Below are positions 17,320-25,686 of a stretch of DNA of 64,000 nucleotides, piece by piece. The notes beneath the pieces are model-generated. The model saw nothing but the letters and a program-made list of their open reading frames with translations. It was not told where the DNA came from and did not search any database. Source of the stretch: Fodinicurvata halophila (GTDB lineage: Bacteria; Pseudomonadota; Alphaproteobacteria; Kiloniellales; DSM-21159); NCBI RefSeq assembly GCF_042651425.1, contig NZ_JBHSCW010000003.1, positions 62,001-126,000 on the forward strand. The letters run 5' to 3'. The translations under genes and the position numbers were made by a program. How positions within the stretch are numbered: the stretch's first letter is position 1; every line of letters starts with the position of its first letter.

Positions 17320-17931
17320 TCAGGTGTCCTCGGCCAGTTCGTCGAACAGCCTGTTGAAGGCGGCAACGGTTGCCGGAGGCTCTTCATTCTGCCAGACGGC
17401 AGATCCCACGGCGACAAAGTCGGCGCCGGCCCGCACGGCCGCGGCCGCGGCCTCCAGGGAGGTGACCTCGCTGGCGACAGATGGGATCTCCATGAGTTCC
17501 GACCACCAGGACAGAAGCTCCGAGTCCTCTGCGCTCAGGGTCACGTAGTCGGCATCCAGTTCGCCGGCTTCCATGGCCAGGTGACGGGAGCTGCCGCAGT
17601 CGACCCCGAGGATCCGTTGGTCGCCCATCCTGCGACGCAGGGTGCGCTGGCGCTGGGGATCGGCAACAATCTGGATGCCATCGCAGTCGGCCTTGAGTGC
17701 GAGGTCCGCATTGTCCTCGAGGATTGCGGCCGCCCCTGCCTGCTGGATGACGGGCACGAGGCTGTCCAGGCAATCGCCCAGGCGATCCTCGTCCGTATCT
17801 CCGGAGCGGATCAGCACCGAGGCCACGTCCCCCGCCGCCAGGGCCTTGCCCAGCGCGTCACGGAACGCAGACAGGACAACGCCGCCCGATGCCAGTTCGG
17901 GCGGCGTCAGAAGGTAAAGCCGGGAGCGCAT
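17320..17931 (-). CDS. ThiE-like TIM-barrel protein with eroded thiamine-phosphate-synthase motifs
   Basis: A 203-residue protein matching the ThiE/TenI fold by its opening (SRLYLLTPPE), the DCDGIQIVAD strand and the closing AGADFVAVGSAVW phosphate-binding turn. However, the diagnostic ThiE segments are altered. The GxHLGQxD motif reads GIQIVADP, and the gP-f-T-tK loop after DYVTLS is missing. Thiamine-phosphate synthase activity is therefore doubtful even though automatic pipelines would call it that. It follows the aldolase gene by 14 bases in the same direction, a linkage seen in many alphaproteobacteria. Confidence 0.75.
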   Translation of the reverse strand: MRSRLYLLTPPELASGGVVLSAFRDALGKALAAGDVASVLIRSGDTDEDRLGDCLDSLVPVIQQAGAAAILEDNADLALKADCDGIQIVADPQRQRTLRRRMGDQRILGVDCGSSRHLAMEAGELDADYVTLSAEDSELLSWWSELMEIPSVASEVTSLEAAAAAVRAGADFVAVGSAVWQNEEPPATVAAFNRLFDELAEDT

Positions 17932-17945
17932 TCGGCCGATCCCGC

Positions 17946-18866
17946 TCAGGCCTTGTTCTGGTAGATCTTGATGATTGTATCGAGCATCTCCAGGGCTTCC
18001 TGGCGCGGACGCTGGAAGGTGTTGCGGCCGATAATGGAGCCGTTGGCACCTCCGTCGCGCAGGGCACGGATCTCGTTCAGAACGTCCTCGGTTCCCTTCG
18101 ATCCGCCGCCCGAGAAGACGACGATGCGGCGATGGTTGAAGCTGGATTGCATGACATGAGAGATGCGTGCCGAAAGGCTCGAGATGTCGACCTTCTGCTT
18201 CTCGTAGACCTTGCGCGCATCGTCCTGTTCGATGTGCTCCGTCGGCGGTTTCACCTTGATGATGTGCGCGCCCAAGAGCGCCGCCATATGCGCGGCATAG
18301 GCCGTGACGTCGATGGCCGTCTCGCCCTCCTTGGAGAGGTTGCCGCCGCGCGGATAGGACCAGATGACGACGGCCAGTCCCACCGACTTGGCTTCTTCCG
18401 CCATCTCGCGGATCTCCTCCATCATCTCGAAGGCTTCGTCCGAGCCCGGATAGATGGTGAAGCCGATGGCCGAACAGCCCAGACGCAAGGCGTCGCCGAC
18501 GCTGCCGGTGATCGCCTGGTCCTTGGTGGTGGCATGGCTGTTTGAGCTGTTCACCTTGAGGATGGTCGGGATGGCGCCGGCGAAGGTGTCGGCACCGGCT
18601 TCGATCATGCCCAGCGGTGAGGCAAAGGCGTTGAGCCCGGCGTCCACCGCAAGCTGGAAATGATACTGGGGATCGTAGGCGTCCGGGTTCGCTGCGAAAC
18701 TGCGCGCCGGACCGTGCTCGAAGCCCTGGTCCACGGGCAGGATCAGCAGCCGACCGCTGCCCCCCAGCTTGCCGTGCATCAGGATGCGGGCCAGATTGGC
18801 CTTGGTCCCCGGGTTGTCGCTTTCGTAGTTTGCGAGAATGCGTTTGACGCGTTGTGTCAGCTTCAT
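17946..18866 (-). CDS. fbaB: Class I fructose-bisphosphate aldolase (DhnA/FbaB family)
   Basis: Cleaves fructose-1,6-bisphosphate to dihydroxyacetone phosphate and glyceraldehyde-3-phosphate through a Schiff-base lysine. The 306-residue protein has the DhnA-type layout: LLILPVDQGFEHGPARSF (about 38-55), HIIKVKPPTEH (containing the likely Schiff-base Lys, near 205), and VVFSGGGSKGTEDVL near 255 for phosphate binding. ATG 18866 (MKLTQRVKRIL) is preferred to a longer reading at 18917 that has no family match. It lies in a central-carbon block with gap and tkt. Confidence 0.93.
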   Translation of the reverse strand: MKLTQRVKRILANYESDNPGTKANLARILMHGKLGGSGRLLILPVDQGFEHGPARSFAANPDAYDPQYHFQLAVDAGLNAFASPLGMIEAGADTFAGAIPTILKVNSSNSHATTKDQAITGSVGDALRLGCSAIGFTIYPGSDEAFEMMEEIREMAEEAKSVGLAVVIWSYPRGGNLSKEGETAIDVTAYAAHMAALLGAHIIKVKPPTEHIEQDDARKVYEKQKVDISSLSARISHVMQSSFNHRRIVVFSGGGSKGTEDVLNEIRALRDGGANGSIIGRNTFQRPRQEALEMLDTIIKIYQNKA

Positions 18867-19007
18867 GATGGTTCCTTCACATCTTCCATGCAGCGGACAA
18901 CAAGACCAGGGAAGCATACCTGTCGCCCGGAGTTAATCCGATCCTCTGAATAACGAAGCGATCCCGCGAATGCAATTCCCGACACTCTGCTTATACCAGC
19001 TCTGTTT

Positions 19008-19436
19008 TCAGGGAGATTCCATCTTGATCCAGGCCCGGCATGCAGCTTCCGGGTCGGGCTGCTCATCGAGGAAAAGCGTTCGAGGCCGCTCAGTCAGGAA
19101 GCTGGCGCCATGGAGCTCTGCGAGCTGGCCCAGCTTTGTCCTGACCGGATCTTCGCCACGGTAGATCACGCCCGTGATCCCGCAGTCCAGGGCTTCCAGC
19201 GCGAAACCCGCCGCATCGCCGCAGTCGAGGGCCATGGCAAGCCTGGCGGCGGGGACTTCAGCATTAGCCTGCCTGAGAATTTCGAGAAACCAGAGGCAGC
19301 CTCCTTGGGCGGCGGCATCGGGTGAAGAGACCAGCAGCAGTGGCGTTTCCGTTTCGGCGGAAATCCGAGCGGCAGTCACAGCCGTTTCCAGGGAGGCGAC
19401 CTCCACGGCCACGGTGTGTCCTGCACGCTCGGTCAT
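19008..19436 (-). CDS. Small hypothetical protein between gap and aldolase genes
   Basis: A 142-residue soluble protein. The pattern LLLVSSPDAAAQGG, then MALDCGDAAGFALEALDCGI, then GVIYRGEDP loosely recalls strands of class II aldolase-type TIM barrels (a PVILQ-type strand and an LDHG-type strand). It is only half a barrel in length and lacks the metal-binding histidines. No signal or membrane segment is seen. It occupies the place where pgk often sits in alphaproteobacterial tkt-gap-pgk-fba blocks. The function is unknown; the aldolase resemblance is weak inference. Confidence 0.6.
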   Translation of the reverse strand: MTERAGHTVAVEVASLETAVTAARISAETETPLLLVSSPDAAAQGGCLWFLEILRQANAEVPAARLAMALDCGDAAGFALEALDCGITGVIYRGEDPVRTKLGQLAELHGASFLTERPRTLFLDEQPDPEAACRAWIKMESP

Positions 19437-19499
19437 ATGGCAGGTCGATCTGCAAGCAGCGGGCGACCGGCATTGCCGATCGTCCGCCGCGCATCGAAG

Positions 19500-20507
19500 C
19501 TAGAGCAGTTTGCCCATGGCGACGGCGACATCGCTCATGCGGCTGGAGAAGCCCCATTCGTTGTCATACCAGGCCATGACACGCACAAACCGCTTGTCGA
19601 TGACTTGGGTGCCCGTCAGGTCAAAACTCGAACTGGCGGAGGTGTGATTGAAGTCCACCGACACCAGCGGCTCATCGAAGGTTTCCAGGATGCCTTTCAG
19701 CTCGCCGGCCGCAGCCTTGCTGATGGCGTCATTGACTTCTTCGGCTGTCACGTCCCGCGGGGCGTCGAATTTCAGATCGACCAGGCTGACGTTGGGCGTG
19801 GGCACGCGAATGGCGACGCCGTCCAGCTTGCCCTTCAGTTCCGGCAGGACCAGTCCCACCGCACGGGCGGCACCGGTGGATGTCGGGATCATGGACACGG
19901 CGGCCGCCCGGGCCCGGTGCATATCCTTGTGCAACGAGTCCACGGTCTTCTGGTCGCCCGTATAGGAATGAATGGTGGTCATGAAGCCGCGCTCGATGCC
20001 CACCGCCTTGTTGAGGACATAGGCAATGGGCGCCAGGCAGTTGGTCGTGCAGGAGGCATTGGAGATGACCTCGTGCTGCGCACTCAACTGGTCGTCGTTG
20101 ACGCCGTAGACGACGGTGATGTCGGCGTCGTTCGCGGGGGCCGAGATCACGACCTTCTTCGCCCCGCCTTTCAGGTGGGCGGCGGCCTTGTCACGGCTGG
20201 TGAACAGGCCGGTGCACTCCAGGACCACGTCGACGCCGAGATCGCCCCACGGCAGGTTGGCGGGGTCGCGTTCAGCCAGAACCTTGACCTCGTGTCCATC
20301 GATCTCGATGGAATCATCCTTGGCGGTGACCATGCCGGGAAAGCGGCCGTGCACTGAATCGTACTTCAGGAGGTGCGCATTCGCCTCTGCTGTACCCAGG
20401 TCGTTGATGGCCACGAACTCCAGGTCCTTGCGACCCGTCTCCAGGGCTGCTCGCAAAACCAGACGGCCGATTCGCCCGAAACCATTGATGCCGACACGTA
20501 GAGTCAT
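19500..20507 (-). CDS. gap: Type I glyceraldehyde-3-phosphate dehydrogenase
   Basis: Oxidises glyceraldehyde-3-phosphate with phosphate and NAD(P)+ to 1,3-bisphosphoglycerate. The 335-residue protein carries the NAD fold start GINGFGRIGRLVLRA, the active-site ISNASCTTNCLAP (catalytic Cys at about 153) and the closing AWYDNEWGFSSRM. It is 41 bases after tkt and in the same direction. Beyond it lies the 142-residue unknown rather than pgk, so phosphoglycerate kinase must be encoded elsewhere. Confidence 0.97.
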   Translation of the reverse strand: MTLRVGINGFGRIGRLVLRAALETGRKDLEFVAINDLGTAEANAHLLKYDSVHGRFPGMVTAKDDSIEIDGHEVKVLAERDPANLPWGDLGVDVVLECTGLFTSRDKAAAHLKGGAKKVVISAPANDADITVVYGVNDDQLSAQHEVISNASCTTNCLAPIAYVLNKAVGIERGFMTTIHSYTGDQKTVDSLHKDMHRARAAAVSMIPTSTGAARAVGLVLPELKGKLDGVAIRVPTPNVSLVDLKFDAPRDVTAEEVNDAISKAAAGELKGILETFDEPLVSVDFNHTSASSSFDLTGTQVIDKRFVRVMAWYDNEWGFSSRMSDVAVAMGKLL

Positions 20508-20548
20508 ACGCCTATCCTCCAGGTTGTCCTGTTATTTACGATATAGGG

Positions 20549-22564
20549 TCACAGGCCGTTCCTTACAGCCGAGACAATGGCTTCGGTGGTGATGCCGAAG
20601 TGGTTGTAAAGATCGCCTGCCGGAGCGGAGGCACCGAACCCGCGCATGCCGATAAAGATGCCGTCCAGCCCGGCCCAGCGTTCCCAGCCATAATAGGACG
20701 CGGCCTCGATTACGACGGGCAGCGAGCCCGGCCCCATAACTTCATCACGGTAGTGCGGCGGCTGCTCCAGGAACAACTCCCAGCAGGGTATGGAGACGAC
20801 GGCGGTGGAAATGCCGAGTTCCTGCAGCTGCTTCTGCGCCTCGACGGCGAGATGAACTTCCGAGCCGCTGGCGATGAGGGTCGCCTGACGGTCGCCCTGG
20901 GCGGGCGAGAGGATATAGGCCCCGAGCGCGGACCAGTTGTCGGTGCCCTCCTTGCGTACCGTGGGCACCCCCTGCCGGCTGAGGGCCAGAATGGAGGGCC
21001 CATACACGGAGCGCAGGGCCATTTCCCAGCATTCCACCGTTTCGACCGTGTCTGCCGGCCGGAAGACCTTCAGGTTCGGCATGGCCCGCAGCGAAGCTAG
21101 GTGTTCGATGGGCTGGTGGGTCGGGCCGTCTTCGCCCAGGCCGATGGAATCGTGAGTCATGACATAGACGACCCGCTGCTTCATGAGGGCCGCCAGGCGG
21201 ATGGAGGGACGACAGTAGTCGGTGAAAACCAGGAAAGTCCCGCCATAGGGGACAAGGCCGCCGTGCAGGGCAATTCCGTTCATGGCGGCGGCCATGCCGT
21301 GCTCTCGGACACCATAATAGACATAACTGCCCGCGTAATCCGGAGCGGTGACGGGCTGCTGTGTCTTGGCCTTGGTGTTGTTGGAGCCGGTCAGATCGGC
21401 GGAGCCCCCGAGCAGTTCCGGCATCATTTCCGCAAAGGCATCCAGCACCTGGTTCGAGGACGCCCGCGTCGCCAGCTTGGGCTGCTCGGCAATGACGTTT
21501 TTCTTGAAGTCGGCGATCAGCTTGTCGAGCCCCTCGGGCAGATCGCCGGCCATGCGGCGCTCGAAGTCCTGGCGCAGTTCCGCATCGGTCCTGGTGAGAC
21601 GCTCGTCCCAAGCACGCGAGGTGGCGCTGCCGCGTTGCCCCACGGCACGCCAGGCCTTCAGGATATCCTCGGGAACTTCGAAGGGACCGTGCGCCCAGCC
21701 GAGCTTCTCACGCGCCGCACTGACTTCCTCGTCGCCCAAGGGGGAGCCATGGGTGGCCGCGGTGCCTTCCTTGTTGGGCGCACCGAAACCGATGACTGTC
21801 TTGCAGGCGATCAGGGAGGGGGCATCGCTCTTCCGGGCAGCATCGATGGCGGCCGCCACGGCCTCGGGGTCGTGGCCGTCCACGCGTTGACAATGCCAGC
21901 CATAGGCTTCGAAACGTTTCAGATGGTCGTCCGAACAGGAAAGGTCGGTCGGGCCGTCAATGGATATACCGTTGTCATCGAACAGGACGATCAGGCGCGA
22001 GAGCTTCAGGTGGCCGGCCAGCGAGCCGGCTTCGTGGCTGATGCCTTCCATGAGGCAGCCGTCACCGGCGATGACGTAGGTATGGTGGTCGATGAGCTCT
22101 TCGCCGAACTTGCTGGCCAGAAGGCGTTCGGCCAATGCCATGCCGACGGCGTTGCCCAACCCCTGGCCCAGTGGGCCCGTGGTCGTCTCGATACCGGAGG
22201 CATGGCCGTACTCGGGATGCCCTGCGGTGCGCGCATTGAGCTGGCGGAAGTTCTTCAGCTCATCCAGCGTCATGTCCTCGTATCCGGTCAGGTATAGCAG
22301 CGAATAGAGCAGCATGGAGCCGTGACCGGCGGAGAGGACGAAGCGGTCGCGGTCAGGCCAGTTCGGGCGCGTGGGATCGAACTTCAAGTAACGAGTGAAG
22401 AGAACCGTTGCGACATCCGCCATCCCCATTGGCATGCCCGGATGTCCCGACTTGGCCTTCTGAACGGCATCCATGGCCAGGGCACGAATGGCATTTGCCA
22501 TGTTCTTGTGACCAACTTCGTCCATGGCCTTGGCCGCTTCATTCTCGCGCGCAGCGCTCATCAT
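20549..22564 (-). CDS. tkt: Transketolase
   Basis: Thiamine-diphosphate enzyme of the pentose phosphate and Calvin-type routes. The protein is about 671 residues: SGHPGMPMGMADVATVLF near the start, the ThDP motif GDGCLMEGISHEA (about 158-170), the pyrimidine domain with GVREHGMAAAMNG, and a C-terminal domain. The start is ATG 22564 (or 22561, adjacent). It is the first gene of the minus-strand carbon block tkt-gap-X-fba-thiE-like. The 290 bases upstream are shared with the divergent zapA unit. Confidence 0.97.
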   Translation of the reverse strand: MMSAARENEAAKAMDEVGHKNMANAIRALAMDAVQKAKSGHPGMPMGMADVATVLFTRYLKFDPTRPNWPDRDRFVLSAGHGSMLLYSLLYLTGYEDMTLDELKNFRQLNARTAGHPEYGHASGIETTTGPLGQGLGNAVGMALAERLLASKFGEELIDHHTYVIAGDGCLMEGISHEAGSLAGHLKLSRLIVLFDDNGISIDGPTDLSCSDDHLKRFEAYGWHCQRVDGHDPEAVAAAIDAARKSDAPSLIACKTVIGFGAPNKEGTAATHGSPLGDEEVSAAREKLGWAHGPFEVPEDILKAWRAVGQRGSATSRAWDERLTRTDAELRQDFERRMAGDLPEGLDKLIADFKKNVIAEQPKLATRASSNQVLDAFAEMMPELLGGSADLTGSNNTKAKTQQPVTAPDYAGSYVYYGVREHGMAAAMNGIALHGGLVPYGGTFLVFTDYCRPSIRLAALMKQRVVYVMTHDSIGLGEDGPTHQPIEHLASLRAMPNLKVFRPADTVETVECWEMALRSVYGPSILALSRQGVPTVRKEGTDNWSALGAYILSPAQGDRQATLIASGSEVHLAVEAQKQLQELGISTAVVSIPCWELFLEQPPHYRDEVMGPGSLPVVIEAASYYGWERWAGLDGIFIGMRGFGASAPAGDLYNHFGITTEAIVSAVRNGL

Positions 22565-22854
22565 AGAATTCCGTCTTTGTTTGAACTTCAAGGAGTTATC
22601 GAGACATGCTCAGACACACTCCAAGCGCATGTGTCTGATTGCGTCACACGACAGCCGCCCGAATGCTCTTGATGCAACGCACAATGCCGCCGGCACAGGG
22701 AAGGGTCAACCGACAAGCTGCCGTTTTTGAAGTGTCATGAAAACAGGAATGGCAGGCCGGTGGAATACCACCGCTTTCCGGAATGGGGCGCGCGGTCTTG
22801 TTGACCCGAAAGGTCGGCCAAGCCTAAATTCAGTAATCTTCAACACAGAGTATA
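22565..22854. other. Divergent intergenic region tkt / zapA unit
   Basis: About 290 bases between two divergent genes must hold both promoters. No convincing coding frame is seen; a 63-codon frame at 22737 has no family resemblance. It contains a GCCGGTGGAATACCACCGC segment (GGTGG and CCACC arms) at about 22753-22771 that could fold into a small hairpin. No recognised riboswitch. Confidence 0.5.
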
Positions 22855-23130
22855 ATGGCAGGTGTCATGCCCTCCAACGACAGCCCTACCTCCTCGGAAG
22901 AAACGCAGGACAGTGCAACGGTCGATGACGCGGCCCTACGTCTCGAAAGGGCCCTGGATACCCTTGAGAAACTGATCGAGGAAAAGACTGCCAGGATCAC
23001 GGAGTTGAACAAGGCTCTGGAAATTGCGGAGACGGAGAACAAGGATCTCAAGCAAAGGTTGGAACAGGCCTCGGAGAAGGTGGACACTGTGACCCGGCGC
23101 TTGCAGGAAACCCTGGAGGACAAGGGCTGA
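22855..23130 (+). CDS. Short coiled-coil protein upstream of zapA (DUF4164-like)
   Basis: A 91-residue acidic protein that is nearly all heptad repeat from residue 25 to 88 (ALRLERALDTLEKLIEE, EIAETENKDLKQRLEQA). No catalytic motif. An internal ATG at 22867 could be the real start. Its stop overlaps the zapA start (TGATG), giving translational coupling. Such small coiled-coil proteins preceding zapA are probably cell-division or chromosome-terminus factors comparable to ZapB in shape, but the homology is not shown here. Confidence 0.75.
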   Translation: MAGVMPSNDSPTSSEETQDSATVDDAALRLERALDTLEKLIEEKTARITELNKALEIAETENKDLKQRLEQASEKVDTVTRRLQETLEDKG

Positions 23131-23465
23131 TGGCACAGGTGACACTGACGGTGAACGGCCGCAGCTACGATGTGACCTGCGATGATGGGCAGGAGGAACA
23201 ACTGCGCGACCTGGCGGCGGAACTCGACGGGCGTGTCCAGCAACTGGTGCGCGGTGTCGGACAGCCTGGTGAGGCGCGCCTGCTGCTCCTGACCGCACTG
23301 TTGCTGGTTGATGAGCTGCGTGGATTGCGGGCTGCCGGGGAAACAGAAAGCCGTACGAGCGAGCCGGACGCGGCCGGTGCTTCGGATCAAGCTTCGCAGA
23401 CCGAATTGCTGACAGCGATGGCGGATCATATCGAAACCCTTGTCGCGCGACACAGGGACGTCTAG
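23130..23465 (+). CDS. zapA: Cell division protein ZapA
   Basis: A 111-residue FtsZ-ring stabiliser. The N-terminal globular part is typical (VTLTVNGRSYDVTCDDGQE, LRDLAAELDGRVQQL), followed by a helix that makes the dimer/tetramer coiled coil and a variable Ser/Ala-rich linker. The ATG at 23130 overlaps the upstream stop. Position immediately before a 6S RNA candidate and the cyclo-ligase gene is the conserved proteobacterial arrangement. Confidence 0.93.
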   Translation: MAQVTLTVNGRSYDVTCDDGQEEQLRDLAAELDGRVQQLVRGVGQPGEARLLLLTALLLVDELRGLRAAGETESRTSEPDAAGASDQASQTELLTAMADHIETLVARHRDV

Positions 23466-23497
23466 ATACAGAAGACAGCAAAGCTTTTGTCTTTGCT

Positions 23498-23666
23498 GGG
23501 GGAGCGTGCTGCGGAGTGCGTCAGGTTCTTCGATCCCTGGGGCCAATAATCACCTCTAGGGAGCTGTCCCTGCCGGGATCGTGGTCTCGGTACTACGGCA
23601 CCCACCTGTCGACGACAGGCCACAGAGGATGATCAGTAACCAACGGCTCACGCGGCACACCCCTTT
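23498..23666 (+). ncRNA. ssrS: 6S RNA (SsrS) candidate
   Basis: The spacer between zapA and the cyclo-ligase gene folds as an extended rod. The terminal stem is GTGCTGCG (23506-23513) with CGCGGCAC (23651-23658), flanked by GGGG/CCCC (23499-23502 with 23660-23663) and followed by TTT. Inside, CTG-GGCC (23537-23544) pairs GGCC-CAG (23618-23625), and apical hairpins form at 23558-23571 and 23605-23619. Closed stems around a large central bulge are the 6S design for mimicking an open promoter and binding sigma-70 RNA polymerase. A 7-bp hairpin at 23477-23497 lies just before it. Ends are estimated. Confidence 0.75.
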
Positions 23667-23723
23667 ATCGTCCCCGCACCGAACAGCCCCGCGGCCCTCG
23701 ACACGCCCGGCCTGGAGAGCTTC

Positions 23724-24308
23724 TTGAGCGCTTTCGACACCTCGGAAGAAGGCAAGCATGACCTGCGGCGCAATGCCGCGGCCCGGCGCAGTCGGGCAAG
23801 CCGGCGAGCAGGACCGGATGCCGCCTTGCGGCTGGCCGACAACCTGCTGCACCGCGACGAGCTCGCCGACGCCCGCATGATCTCTGCCTATTGGCCGATG
23901 CGCGAGGAAATCGACCCGCGGCCAGCAATGGAGGCACTGCATGCCAGAGGCGTGGGGCTATGCCTGCCCGTCGTGACGGGCCCGGATCAACCGCTCGTAT
24001 TCCGACGCTGGCGGCCGGGGGAGACACTGGTTACGGAAGCTTTCGGCACATCCGTTCCCGATTCGATGGCGCAGGAAGAGGTGCCCGATATCCTCCTCGT
24101 GCCGTTGCTGGCCTTCGATAGCGAAGGCTATCGTCTGGGCTATGGCGGTGGTTTCTATGATCGCACGCTTGAAAAGCTGCGTGGCGATCAGGGTGCCCTT
24201 GCCGTCGGACTTGCCTTTGCCGACCAGTACGTGGACCTTCTGCCTCGCGACATGCATGATGAGAAGCTGGACCTGGTCGTGACCGAGCAGGATGTCCGAA
24301 CCTTCTGA
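23724..24308 (+). CDS. fau: 5-formyltetrahydrofolate cyclo-ligase
   Basis: ATP-dependent conversion of 5-formyl-THF to 5,10-methenyl-THF. The 194-residue protein starts at a TTG (23724) with GGAGAG at 23713-23718. Marks are the ATP/substrate N-terminal basic stretch (KHDLRRNAAARRSRAS), MREEIDPRPAME, and the signature GYRLGYGGGFYDRTL near residue 135. The gene follows the 6S RNA candidate, as ygfA follows ssrS in other proteobacteria, and the two are often cotranscribed. Confidence 0.94.
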   Translation: MSAFDTSEEGKHDLRRNAAARRSRASRRAGPDAALRLADNLLHRDELADARMISAYWPMREEIDPRPAMEALHARGVGLCLPVVTGPDQPLVFRRWRPGETLVTEAFGTSVPDSMAQEEVPDILLVPLLAFDSEGYRLGYGGGFYDRTLEKLRGDQGALAVGLAFADQYVDLLPRDMHDEKLDLVVTEQDVRTF

Positions 24309-24334
24309 CCGAATTCGTTTCAAAAGGCCATTTT

Positions 24335-25144
24335 GTGAAACTGCTCTTTTGTGGAGACATCGTCGGCCGCTCTGGCCGCGAGATCGTTCATGCTGAACTG
24401 CCGCGCCTGCGCCGGGACATGAACCTGGACTTCGTGGTCATCAATGCCGAGAACGCCGCCGGCGGTTTTGGCATGACGGAGAAGATCTGTGCCGAGCTCT
24501 TCGAACTCGGGGCGGATGTGCTGACAGGCGGCAACCACAGTTGGGACAAGAGCGAGTGCCTCGAATACATCAATCGCGAGCCCCGTCTGTTGCGTCCGGC
24601 GAACTATCCGTCGGGAACGCCTGGCCGGGGAATAGGGGTATACAGCACTCTCAAGGGCCAGAAGGTGGCAGTGATGAACGTCATGGGCCGGCTGTTCATG
24701 GATCCGCTGGACGACCCCTTTGCCACAGTCACGCGCGAATTGGAGCGCTATCGTCTCAAGGGCAATGTGGATGCCTTCATCCTGGACGTTCATGCCGAGG
24801 CCAGCAGTGAGAAGATGGCCATGGGGCATTTCGTCGACGGCAGGGTCTCATTGGCGGTGGGAACGCATACGCACGTGCCAACGGCCGATGCGCAGATCCT
24901 GCCGGGGGGAACGGCCTATCAGACAGATGCCGGTATGTGCGGCGACTACAATTCCGTGATTGGCATGAACAAGGACGCGCCGATTGCCCGTTTTTCCAGG
25001 AAGCTGCCGACCGAGCGGCTGAGTGTGGCGCACGGCCCGGCGGATCTCTGTGCGGTCTTCGTGGAAACCGATGACGCAACCGGCCTGGCGAAGCGCATCG
25101 AGCCGATCCGGATGGGCGCACGCCTCAAGCCCGCCGCACCCTGA
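24335..25144 (+). CDS. YmdB-type metallophosphoesterase (TIGR00282 family)
   Basis: A 269-residue dinuclear-metal phosphoesterase. It begins at GTG 24335 with KLLFCGDIVGRSGRE (first Asp ligand), then VINAENAAGGFG, LTGGNHSWDKSE (Asn-His ligands, about 67) and GTHTHVPTADAQILP (His ligands, about 174). Bacillus YmdB hydrolyses 2',3'-cyclic mononucleotides and influences biofilm choice; the alphaproteobacterial role is not established. It lies 26 bases after fau, probably in the same transcript. Confidence 0.92.
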   Translation: MKLLFCGDIVGRSGREIVHAELPRLRRDMNLDFVVINAENAAGGFGMTEKICAELFELGADVLTGGNHSWDKSECLEYINREPRLLRPANYPSGTPGRGIGVYSTLKGQKVAVMNVMGRLFMDPLDDPFATVTRELERYRLKGNVDAFILDVHAEASSEKMAMGHFVDGRVSLAVGTHTHVPTADAQILPGGTAYQTDAGMCGDYNSVIGMNKDAPIARFSRKLPTERLSVAHGPADLCAVFVETDDATGLAKRIEPIRMGARLKPAAP

Positions 25145-25174
25145 AGTCCGGGAGCCGCTTTTCAGGGCCGGGGA

Positions 25175-25453
25175 TCAGTTGTCCGGTGCGGGGTGCAGGG
25201 AGAGGAAGCGTGCCACTTCCTCGTTGAGGACGGTGGTCATTTCCGTGATGCGACTGCTCTCGCTGAGGGCGGCATCGCTGTGGATCGCCTCGGCGCCTTC
25301 GAAATTATCGGAGAAGGCCAGCAGCCGGTCGAGACTCTCGAGACATTGGGTCTGCGCAAATCCTTCCACCGAGTCCACGGCACGTGAAAGGCTTTCGGAG
25401 CCTTCGCTTACCGGGGCGCGCAATTCTTCCAACAACTTTTCGGGCAGGCCCAT
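25175..25453 (-). CDS. Small hypothetical helical protein
   Basis: A 92-residue acidic protein, not recognised. It is predicted helical throughout (PEKLLEELRAPVSEG, LDRLLAFSDNFEGAE, ITEMTTVLNEEVARFL) with no signal, membrane segment or metal motif. ATG 25453 was taken; an ATG two codons earlier is equally possible. It converges with the phosphoesterase gene and is transcribed away from yebC. Confidence 0.55.
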   Translation of the reverse strand: MGLPEKLLEELRAPVSEGSESLSRAVDSVEGFAQTQCLESLDRLLAFSDNFEGAEAIHSDAALSESSRITEMTTVLNEEVARFLSLHPAPDN

Positions 25454-25686
25454 TGTCAAACTCCGCTTCGCGGCTCGGGGACGTTCTGTTAAACACGGAT
25501 CTTAAAGAGTATGTATCGGTCATTAAAAGTGAGTTAATGCGACTGTGTGAATATAGTTGAGCGTGTTCTCGTCCGATAAGCATGATCTGGGTATCAACTG
25601 CTCAGGTCTGACAGAGAACACCGGTGTGCCGGCATGGTCGCACGTCACGGTATTAGAGTATTGCAAGAACACGAGGTTGGAGTGCC

